A DNA stretch of 64,000 nucleotides from Clostridia bacterium. Lineage in GTDB: Bacteria > Bacillota_A > Clostridia > Oscillospirales > CAG-272. Positions 18,049 through 24,411 of the stretch are shown here, piece after piece; position 1 is the stretch's first letter; each line of letters starts with the position of its first letter. Below the pieces are notes generated by a model. That model did not search any database, was not told the origin of the DNA, and saw nothing but the letters and a program-made list of their open reading frames with translations. The stretch spans positions 15,405-79,404 of the forward strand of contig JAFTLD010000003.1 of assembly GCA_017452945.1 (NCBI GenBank), in the 5' to 3' direction. Both the position numbers and the translations under genes were made by a program.

Positions 18049-18096
18049 TTGACTAATGATATGTAGTATTATATACTATAGGCACAGAAAAGTCAA
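18049..18096. promoter_or_regulatory. Two fully overlapping divergent promoters (LysR gene and ABC importer)
   Basis: Plus strand: TTGACT (18049-18054), 17 bp, TATACT (18072-18077), serving the importer. Minus strand: TTGACT (18096-18091), 17 bp, TATAAT (18073-18068), serving the LysR gene. The -10 boxes occupy the same bases, so polymerase can use only one at a time. The shared centre GTAGTATTATATACTA is a near palindrome and a plausible LysR operator. Confidence 0.75.
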
Positions 18097-18136
18097 GCAG
18101 ATATTTTGCTAATTCAAAAACACAAGGAGCTTCATC

Positions 18137-19108
18137 ATGAAAAAGACAGTATCTCTCATCTTAGCCCTCATTCTTTGTATAGGCACTTGCATCGTTATCT
18201 CGTCCTGCGACACGACCAAGGACGACGGCAAATACAAGATTGGTATCGTACAGCTGGTAGAGCATCCCGCTCTTGACGCAGCAACCGAAGGCTTTAAGCA
18301 AGCAGTCATCGACGAGCTTGGCGCGGACAACGTAGAATTTGATTACCAGAACGCACAGAACGACGCCAACACCTGCTCGACCATCGTCAACCAGTTTGTT
18401 TCCAACAAGGTTGACCTGATCATGGCAAACGCAACTCCCGCGCTGCAGGCTGCGGCTGCTGCTACGGCAGAGATCCCGATCCTTGGCACGTCGGTTACCG
18501 AATACGGTGTGGCTCTTGAGATCAAGAACTTCAACGGTACGGTAGGCGGCAACATCTCGGGCACCTCCGACCTCGCCCCCTTGGACAAGCAGGCAGCCAT
18601 GATCACCGAATGGTTCCCCGAAGCACAGAGCGTGGGCTTGATCTACTGCTCCAAGGAAGCAAACAGCCAGTATCAGGTTGACGTTGTCAAGGCAGAGCTT
18701 GAAAGCAAGGGCCTGACCGCCACCCTCTACCCCTTCACCGATTCCAATGACCTGGCGCAGATCTGCACCACCGCTTCCGATAACTGCGACGTCATCTACG
18801 TTCCCACCGATAACACCGTAGCCGAAAACACCGGCATCATTGACAACATCTGCGCACCCAAGAAGGTTCCCGTCATTGCAGGCGAGGAAGGCATCTGCAA
18901 GGGCTGCGGCGTTGCAACCCTTTCGATCAGCTACTATGATCTGGGCTATGCAACCGGTAAGATGGCTGCCAAGATCCTGAAGGGAGAAGCAGATATCTCC
19001 ACCATGGCAATCGGTTATGCCGAAACGCAGACTCCCAAGTACAACAAGCAGATCTGCGAAGCCCTGGGCATTACGCCTCTGGAAGGCTACGTAGCAATCG
19101 AAGACTAA
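18137..19108 (+). CDS. ABC transporter substrate-binding lipoprotein (TrpX-like, ABC_sub_bind family)
   Basis: 323 residues. Lipoprotein signal ending in VISSC (Cys near residue 24), then the two-lobed binding fold of the COG2984 family: YKIGIVQLVEHPALDAATEG, QNAQNDANTCSTIVNQF, VDLIMANATPALQA, and DCDVIYVPTDNTVAEN-type segments. It delivers a small ligand to the permease and ATPase encoded next. The family is called TrpX after a proposed link to tryptophan-type amino acids, but members vary and no T-box or other ligand-specific leader is present here. A strong hairpin follows the stop codon, before the permease gene. Confidence 0.9.
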   Translation: MKKTVSLILALILCIGTCIVISSCDTTKDDGKYKIGIVQLVEHPALDAATEGFKQAVIDELGADNVEFDYQNAQNDANTCSTIVNQFVSNKVDLIMANATPALQAAAAATAEIPILGTSVTEYGVALEIKNFNGTVGGNISGTSDLAPLDKQAAMITEWFPEAQSVGLIYCSKEANSQYQVDVVKAELESKGLTATLYPFTDSNDLAQICTTASDNCDVIYVPTDNTVAENTGIIDNICAPKKVPVIAGEEGICKGCGVATLSISYYDLGYATGKMAAKILKGEADISTMAIGYAETQTPKYNKQICEALGITPLEGYVAIED

Positions 19109-19127
19109 AAACCGAATCAAGGCAGAT

Positions 19128-19157
19128 AGCCGGAGCGAAGAAATCTTCACTCCGGCT
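19128..19157 (+). other. Intercistronic hairpin between binding-protein and permease genes
   Basis: AGCCGGAG-C-GAAG pairs with CTTC-A-CTCCGGCT across a 4-nt loop; only a weak T-run follows (GTTTTG). This is the position where ABC operons often carry an mRNA-stabilising or partly terminating hairpin that keeps the binding protein in excess. Confidence 0.65.
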
Positions 19158-19196
19158 GCCGCCTGTTTTGAATACTGACGATAAAGAGGTAAAATC

Positions 19197-20129
19197 ATGC
19201 AAATACTCGAACAACTGCTCGGTGCTTTGCCGGGTTCCGTATCACAAGGTCTGATATGGGCCATTATGGCGATCGGTGTTTATATTACGTACCGCATTCT
19301 TGACGTGGCTGACCTGACCGTGGACGGATCGTTCGCCACGGGCGGTGCTGTCGCGGTCGTACTCATCCTGAACGGCTGCAATTTGTGGTTTGCAATGCTT
19401 GCGGCATTTGCAGCAGGCTTGATTGCAGGTGCCGTGACAGGTCTTTTGCACACGTTTATGGGCATTCCCCCTATTCTGGCGGGCATTCTCACACAGCTCT
19501 CTCTTTACTCTATCAATCTCAAAATTATGGGAAAGGCAAACCAATCGGTCAACGTCAACCAAACCGATCTGCTGATCTCCTTGCGTTGGGTCAAGGATTT
19601 TGCCTTCCATAACCCCATCATCACGGTGGGGCTTGTGCTGTTGGTTCTTGTCGGCTTGCTGTATTGGTTCTTCGGTACCGAAATGGGCAGCTCCATCCGC
19701 GCTACGGGTATCAACCCCAACATGAGCCGTGCACAGGGCATCAACGTCAACTTCAACAAGGTGCTGGGCATCATGCTCTCCAACGGTTTGGTTGCGTTTT
19801 CGGGCGCGTTCTTGGCGCAGTACCAAGGCTTTGCGGACGTCAAGATGGGTCAGGGCGCCATCGTCATCGGCCTTGCAGCCGTCATCATTGGTGAAGCGCT
19901 GTTTGGCAAGATCTTCAAGAACTTTGCGCTGCGTCTTCTGGCAGTTGCATTCGGATCGATCATTTACTACATCGTCATCCAAACGGTGATCACGCTGGGC
20001 TTTGACGCGAACCTTCTCAAGCTGCTCTCTGCCGTGATCGTGGCCATCTTCCTTGCCATTCCGTATTGGAAAAGACAGTATACCCAATCGCACATGAGAA
20101 AATCCAAAGGGGGTAAGAAGCATGCTTGA
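19197..20129 (+). CDS. ABC transporter permease (TrpY-like, BPD_transp_2 family)
   Basis: 310 residues with about eight to nine hydrophobic helices, belonging to the LivH/RbsC-type permease superfamily (COG4120). Conserved-looking segments include YRILDVADLTVDGSFATGGA at the N-terminus and IRATGINPNMSRAQGINV in the cytoplasmic loop near residue 170 that contacts the ATPase. It forms the membrane channel of the importer. The coding sequence overlaps the ATPase start by eight bases, indicating translational coupling. Ribosome site AAAGAGG. Confidence 0.9.
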   Translation: MQILEQLLGALPGSVSQGLIWAIMAIGVYITYRILDVADLTVDGSFATGGAVAVVLILNGCNLWFAMLAAFAAGLIAGAVTGLLHTFMGIPPILAGILTQLSLYSINLKIMGKANQSVNVNQTDLLISLRWVKDFAFHNPIITVGLVLLVLVGLLYWFFGTEMGSSIRATGINPNMSRAQGINVNFNKVLGIMLSNGLVAFSGAFLAQYQGFADVKMGQGAIVIGLAAVIIGEALFGKIFKNFALRLLAVAFGSIIYYIVIQTVITLGFDANLLKLLSAVIVAIFLAIPYWKRQYTQSHMRKSKGGKKHA

Positions 20130-20916
20130 CATTGTAGGCGTAGAAAAAACGTTCAACCCCGGAACGGTCAATGAAAAAAAGGCACTTAACGGTCTGAACC
20201 TGCATCTTAACGAGGGGGACTTCGTTACGGTCATCGGCGGTAACGGTGCAGGAAAATCCACCATGCTGAATATGATCGCGGGCGTATACCCCGTCGATTG
20301 CGGCAGCATTGTCATAGACGGCATCAACGTCACAAGACTCCCCGAGCATAAACGCGCCAAATATCTGGGACGCGTATTTCAGGATCCCATGACAGGCACG
20401 GCCGCTGATATGCAGATTGAAGAAAACCTTGCCCTTGCCGCACGCAGAGGCGCAAGAAGGACGCTGCGCGCCGGAATTACCTCCAAGGAGCGTAAGGACT
20501 ACAAGGAGCTTTTGAAAATTCTCGATCTCGGATTGGAAGAAAGACTGACCGCCAAGGTCGGCTTGCTTTCGGGCGGACAGCGACAGGCGCTGACGCTGCT
20601 GATGGCCTCTATCAAAAAGCCCAAGCTGCTCTTGCTTGATGAGCATACCGCTGCGCTTGACCCCAAAACGGCCGCCAAGGTGCTGGAGATCTCGGAAAAG
20701 CTGATCAAGGAAAACCATCTGACCGCCATGATGGTCACGCACAACATGAAGGACGCCATTGCATACGGCAATCGCTTGATCATGATGCACGAGGGTCGTA
20801 TCATTTACGACGTTTCGGGCGAGGAAAAAAAGGCGCTGACCGTAGATGCACTTATCCAGAAGTTCTCCCAAACCAGTGGACAGGAATTTGCAAACGACCG
20901 CGCACTTTTGAATTAA
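20122..20916 (+). CDS. ABC transporter ATP-binding protein (TrpZ-like)
   Basis: 264 residues, COG1101 type. Walker A GGNGAGKST (39-47), signature LSGGQRQALTL, Walker B LLLLDEHTAALD and the switch His in MMVTHNMKDA are all intact, so it should be active. It powers the importer with the two preceding genes. The three genes form the standard order of binding protein, permease and ATPase, ended by a terminator. Energy-coupling is certain; substrate is not. Confidence 0.93.
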   Translation: MLDIVGVEKTFNPGTVNEKKALNGLNLHLNEGDFVTVIGGNGAGKSTMLNMIAGVYPVDCGSIVIDGINVTRLPEHKRAKYLGRVFQDPMTGTAADMQIEENLALAARRGARRTLRAGITSKERKDYKELLKILDLGLEERLTAKVGLLSGGQRQALTLLMASIKKPKLLLLDEHTAALDPKTAAKVLEISEKLIKENHLTAMMVTHNMKDAIAYGNRLIMMHEGRIIYDVSGEEKKALTVDALIQKFSQTSGQEFANDRALLN

Positions 20917-20929
20917 ACACAACGCACAA

Positions 20930-20951
20930 GGGCTGCCATGTTCGGCAGCCC
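20930..20951 (+). terminator. Terminator of the ABC importer operon
   Basis: GGGCTGCC / GGCAGCCC stem with a 6-nt loop followed by CCTTTTTTTA. Confidence 0.88.
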
Positions 20952-20969
20952 CCTTTTTTAGTATATGGA

Positions 20970-21590
20970 TCATTCTCCGACATAAATATCCCCATCGGTG
21001 CAATGCACGACCTTGATGGCAGAGCCTGCATACCACGGGTAATCCGGCTCTCCGTCTTTTTCAAGAGCATTCCACTCATCCATCGTACCCATATAGGTGA
21101 TCTCGGTCAAGGATGTACAACCGCTGAACACACCGTATGAGAAATACGTCAGGCTGTTGGGCAAGGTTACCTCCTTCAGCGCCGTACAACCGGCAAAGGC
21201 AGCGGGGCCAATCTCCTTCACACCATGCTCCACAATCACCTTTTCCAAAGCAGTACACTCCGCAAAAGCCCAATAGTCGATCACCTTGATCGATCCCGGA
21301 ATCTCTGCGACAACCAGCTCGAATGAATATTGAAAGCCTTCCGCCATGATATAATTCACGGGCAGACCGTCCCGCTCCTCGGGAATCCACAAACGATACG
21401 CCTCCTGATCCTTGTGCTGAGTCCCCCGACTTACGTATATGGAGTCCTGGCGGTGATACAGCGACAGCGGATACACAGGCAGCTCCGAAAAACGCAGATC
21501 CATATCGGGATACAAAGCCTTGCGCAGCGCCAAGAACAAATAATACCGTAATAAGACGCAGAGTTGACAAAATTGTGGATAATTTTTCAA
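20970..21590 (-). CDS. BspA-type leucine-rich repeat protein, probably a 5'-truncated remnant
   Basis: About 206 residues if translation starts at the TTG at 21590. The second half has three BspA-like repeats with the pattern (I/F)xxxAFxxCTxLxxVxxP: DYWAFAECTALEKVIV, PAAFAGCTALKEVTLP and YGVFSGCTSLTEIT. The N-terminal 60 residues have no signal peptide, there is no ribosome site before any possible start, and the reading frame is open but start-less up to 21638. The family is normally secreted or lipoprotein (compare the gene at 30898). I therefore suspect the 5' end has been lost or replaced; an intact intracellular protein is the alternative. Confidence 0.5.
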   Translation of the reverse strand: MKNYPQFCQLCVLLRYYLFLALRKALYPDMDLRFSELPVYPLSLYHRQDSIYVSRGTQHKDQEAYRLWIPEERDGLPVNYIMAEGFQYSFELVVAEIPGSIKVIDYWAFAECTALEKVIVEHGVKEIGPAAFAGCTALKEVTLPNSLTYFSYGVFSGCTSLTEITYMGTMDEWNALEKDGEPDYPWYAGSAIKVVHCTDGDIYVGE

Positions 21591-21629
21591 CTTTTTCGCG
21601 GGAGGCCTCTTGTATTGTAGGTTGAAAAA

Positions 21630-21680
21630 GCCCCTGTGTCAAGATTCTTCGCTGCGCTCAAGAATGACAGACACAGGGGC
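21630..21680. repeat. Nested palindrome with the AAGATTCTTCGCTGCGCTC core
   Basis: Outer arms GCCCCTGTGTC (21630-21640) and GACACAGGGGC (21670-21680) enclose an inner imperfect stem ATTCTT/AAGAAT. Sequences of this core type recur between genes in many bacterial genomes; here a single copy sits upstream of the leucine-rich repeat remnant. Confidence 0.6.
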
Positions 21681-21737
21681 GCTGCGGGGCCGGAGTCGTT
21701 ATGATTCTATAGACGGAAATTTTGCCCGTCGCAACAC

Positions 21738-21762
21738 AAAAAGGGGCTTGCGCCCCTTTTTC
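21738..21762 (-). terminator. Terminator of spoIVA
   Basis: AAAAAGGGGC / GCGCCCCTTTTT hairpin immediately after the spoIVA stop codon, with a T-run in the minus-strand direction. Confidence 0.85.
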
Positions 21763-21763
21763 A

Positions 21764-23242
21764 TTACAAAATAATGCAAATCAACCCGTTACTGCCCTCG
21801 TTGATGATCTTTTCGAGTGTATCCCCGATCTTGGCGCGAGATGCCTCGGGCATGTGCGCAAGCTTTGCGTGCAAGCCCTCGTTGACCAATTCGTACAGGC
21901 TCTTGCCAAACATATTGGATTCCCAGATCTTTTTGGGATCCTCCTCAAACTCGCGCAGCATGTACTTGACAAGATCCTCGGATTGCTGCTCGCTGCCCAC
22001 CATGGGGCTGACCTCGGCTGAGATATTTGCGCGGATCATGTGGATCGATTGCGCCCCCGCACGCAGCTTGACGCCATAACCGCCCGCCTGCTTGACAATG
22101 CGCGGCTCCTCCAAGGTCATATCCTCAATATCGGGCATGACGATGCCGTAACCCTTCTGCTCGGCATCACGTAAGGCTCCCTCGATCTTGTTGTATTCCT
22201 GTTGCACAACGGCAAGGCGGCGCAACAGCGAGATCAGCTCCTGCTCACCTTCGATCTCAAAGCCGGTCAGCTCGCTGATGACCTGATAGTACAGCCCATC
22301 AATGGGAGAGAGCGATATTTTTACCTTGCCCGTACCAAGATCGATGGTGTTGATCTCGGCAGACTTGATATATTCGTTTTCGCCAAGGTCGGCAAAGGCG
22401 TCCTTGACATCCCCGATTTTTTCCACGCGGTCTGCGCACTTACGAATCGAAGACAAAAGCGAACGGCGAATGGGATGCTCGGCATCCAAGGCACGCGTCC
22501 ATTCGGGCAGATGCAGCGCAATCTCGGCAACCGGGAATTCATGCAGCACAAGCTCCAGAATATGGCGGATATCCTCGGCATCCAGCTCAAGGCACGACAC
22601 AAGCGCAACGGGAACACCGTATTTTTTCTCCAGCTCAAAAGCAAGCTCCATAGCGCTCTCGGAGGTGGGATTGACCGAATTGAGGATCATGGCGAACGGC
22701 TTGCCAAGTGCTTTGAGCTCTCCGACGATGCGCTCCTCTGCCTCAACGTAGCTCTGCCGTGAAATATCACCGATACTGCCGTCGGTTGTGATCAGCATAC
22801 CGATCGTTGCATGCTCGGTAATGACCTTATGCGTACCCATCTCAGCCGCTTCGACAAACGGCATGGGCTCTTCCTGCCAGGGCGTGCGCACCATACGGGG
22901 CTGCCCGTTTTCGATGGTGCCGAGTGCTTCGGGCACGATATAGCCCACGCAGTCGATCATTTTCACGCGCAGCGAGGCGCAATCGTCGATTTGAATGGGA
23001 ACAGCTTCATCCGGAATGAATTTGGGCTCGGTAGTCATGACCGTTTTGCCCGCAGCCGACTGCGGCATTTCGTCACGCGCACGCTCGCGCGAGTAGCCCT
23101 CACCGATATTGGGCAGCACGAGGGCTTCCATAAAGCGCTTAATAAAGGTGGATTTTCCGGTACGTACGGGGCCAACGACCCCGATATAGACATCACCGCC
23201 CGTACGCTCGGCAATATCTTGATAAATGGAATGTTCAGGCAT
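21764..23242 (-). CDS. spoIVA: Stage IV sporulation protein A (spore-coat ATPase)
   Basis: 492 residues, the full SpoIVA length. In the mother cell this ATPase polymerises on the forespore surface and forms the base of the spore coat. The N-terminus MPEHSIYQDIAERTGGDVYI and the Walker A motif GPVRTGKST (Lys30) are diagnostic, followed by EPKFIPDEAV and a Walker B-type VKMIDCVGYIVPEA. The C-terminal region that anchors to SpoVM (ends in SNGLICIIL) is intact. Single gene with its own terminator. It is normally under sigmaE control; a CATAAATT sequence about 30 bp upstream could be a -10 box, but I do not see a convincing -35. This gene is the best evidence that the organism belongs to an endospore-forming lineage. 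Confidence 0.97.
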   Translation of the reverse strand: MPEHSIYQDIAERTGGDVYIGVVGPVRTGKSTFIKRFMEALVLPNIGEGYSRERARDEMPQSAAGKTVMTTEPKFIPDEAVPIQIDDCASLRVKMIDCVGYIVPEALGTIENGQPRMVRTPWQEEPMPFVEAAEMGTHKVITEHATIGMLITTDGSIGDISRQSYVEAEERIVGELKALGKPFAMILNSVNPTSESAMELAFELEKKYGVPVALVSCLELDAEDIRHILELVLHEFPVAEIALHLPEWTRALDAEHPIRRSLLSSIRKCADRVEKIGDVKDAFADLGENEYIKSAEINTIDLGTGKVKISLSPIDGLYYQVISELTGFEIEGEQELISLLRRLAVVQQEYNKIEGALRDAEQKGYGIVMPDIEDMTLEEPRIVKQAGGYGVKLRAGAQSIHMIRANISAEVSPMVGSEQQSEDLVKYMLREFEEDPKKIWESNMFGKSLYELVNEGLHAKLAHMPEASRAKIGDTLEKIINEGSNGLICIIL

Positions 23243-23355
23243 AAAACGTCCTCCCCTGTTTTGTTTCGCTACAATTTATGAAGGAGAGGGCAAAGTTAGA
23301 ACAAGGAATGGGAAATTGCTTGACTTTTACAGGGAGGACGAGTTTTCTCGGATGA

Positions 23356-23690
23356 GAGTTTTGATCAAACTTTTCCAAAAGTTTGCGCAGGTCGAGGGCG
23401 CGAAGCCCTCGTCGCCTCCGCAGAGGCGAAACTTTTTTTACGCCGTTTGATTTCGCGAAGCGAAATATGTTCTTCTTTTGCGGCTACTTGCCCAAAAAGA
23501 ACGGAGAGAAATTCCTCAATGTCAGCCGTCCTGATTCATCGCTCGCTTTCTTCTTTGACACCGCTGGCGCAAAGAAGAAAGCTTGGCAAAGAAGAAACGC
23601 CGAGAACATTTCGCCTCTGCGGAGGCGACTTGGGGCTCTGCCCCAAGCCCCCGCGACCTTTTTGAAAAAAGGTCGATCAAAAACTTTCAT
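23356..23690. repeat. Mirror-image hairpin cluster, about 335 bp
   Basis: The 617-bp gap between spoIVA and the sigma factor holds no convincing gene. Its middle is a symmetric element: left arm (23356-23432) and right arm (23607-23690) are imperfect inverted repeats of each other. The arms contain small hairpins in mirrored order: 23368-23385 (AAACTTTT/AAAAGTTT), 23393-23411 (CGAGGGC/GCCCTCG), 23412-23429 (TCGCCTC/GAGGCGA), then 23611-23628 (TCGCCTC/GAGGCGA), about 23629-23647 (CTTGGGGC/GCCCCAAG) and 23654-23675 (CGACCTTTTT/AAAAAAGGTCG). A further stem (23548-23580) fills the centre. Short reading frames across it look like chance products. Confidence 0.7.
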
Positions 23691-23696
23691 CCTGTG

Positions 23697-23768
23697 GGGG
23701 TAAACCGTTTGGGTGAATGTGGCGAAAGCTCCAAACAAATAAGGTCGTCCGTGTGGGCGACTTTTTTT
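23697..23768 (+). ncRNA. Candidate small structured RNA ending in a terminator
   Basis: GTTTGG (23707-23712) pairs with CCAAAC (23731-23736) around an inner GGC-GAAA-GCT stem with a GNRA tetraloop. It is followed by a terminator-like hairpin GTCGTCC/GGGCGAC (23744-23761) and seven T residues. No promoter was identified upstream, so this may equally be just the 3' end of the repeat cluster. Confidence 0.3.
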
Positions 23769-23786
23769 GAAAATTTTTCTTTTTTG

Positions 23787-23816
23787 TGTAACCAACCCCT
23801 GTCAAATTCCGTCTTT
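23787..23816 (+). promoter_or_regulatory. Probable ECF-type promoter of the sigma factor gene
   Basis: TGTAACC (23787-23793), 16-bp spacer, CGTCTTT (23810-23816), 43 bp before the GTG start. The AAC/CGTC combination is the usual ECF promoter form, suggesting that the sigma factor transcribes its own operon. Confidence 0.6.
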
Positions 23817-23859
23817 ACAGGTGAAGGACAAAATTCACAGTCACAAGGAGGTGCTACGC

Positions 23860-24411
23860 GTGGACGACAAAACAATCGTTGCCCTGTACTGGGAGCGCTC
23901 TGAAGCAGCGATTGAACACTCGCAGCAAAAATACGGCAAATACTGTTACCGTATCGCCGACAATATCCTGCATAACCACGAGGATGACGAGGAATGCGTC
24001 AACGACACCTGGGTGCGCGCATGGAATGCCATGCCTCCCGAGCGTCCGACGCTCCTGCAGGCTTTCCTTGGCAAGATCACGCGCAATCTGGCACTTGACC
24101 GCTATACGCACGACCGTGCCATCAAGCGCGGTGCGGAAATTGACGACGTGGCAGAAGAATTCTGGCAATGCGTGCCAAGTGACGAGCCGTCCATTGCGGA
24201 TCAGTCCGCGCTGCACGCTGCCATCAACGACTTTCTTTCCACGTTGCCGGGACGCACGCGCATCGTGTTTTTGCAACGCTATTGGTACATGTGCGGCATC
24301 GAGCAGATCGCTGCCGAAACAGGCCTCTCCCCTGCCAACGTCAAGGTCATATTGCACCGCACGCGCAGGTCCTTCAAAGAATACCTGGAGAAAGAGGAGT
24401 TTGATATATGA
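23860..24411 (+). CDS. ECF-type RNA polymerase sigma factor
   Basis: 183 residues from a GTG start preceded by AAGGAGG; an upstream in-frame start overlaps the promoter. Region 2 (HEDDEECVNDTWVRAWNAMP, then FLGKITRNLALDRY) and region 4 (LPGRTRIVFLQRYWYMCGIE, then LSPANVKVILHRTRRSFKE) are intact; there is no region 1 or 3. It should direct polymerase to a small regulon, probably including its own promoter at 23787. The stop codon overlaps the start of the beta-propeller membrane protein by four bases, the arrangement usual for an ECF sigma factor and its membrane partner. Confidence 0.92.
   Translation: MDDKTIVALYWERSEAAIEHSQQKYGKYCYRIADNILHNHEDDEECVNDTWVRAWNAMPPERPTLLQAFLGKITRNLALDRYTHDRAIKRGAEIDDVAEEFWQCVPSDEPSIADQSALHAAINDFLSTLPGRTRIVFLQRYWYMCGIEQIAAETGLSPANVKVILHRTRRSFKEYLEKEEFDI

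Noticed and set aside
21574..21582. Replication origin
   Set aside because: Only one DnaA box, no dnaA/dnaN genes, no AT-rich unwinding region.
23383..23703. Small proteins in the spoIVA-sigma gap (for example the 106-residue frame)
   Set aside because: They are translations of an imperfect hairpin cluster, on several frames at once, without ribosome sites.
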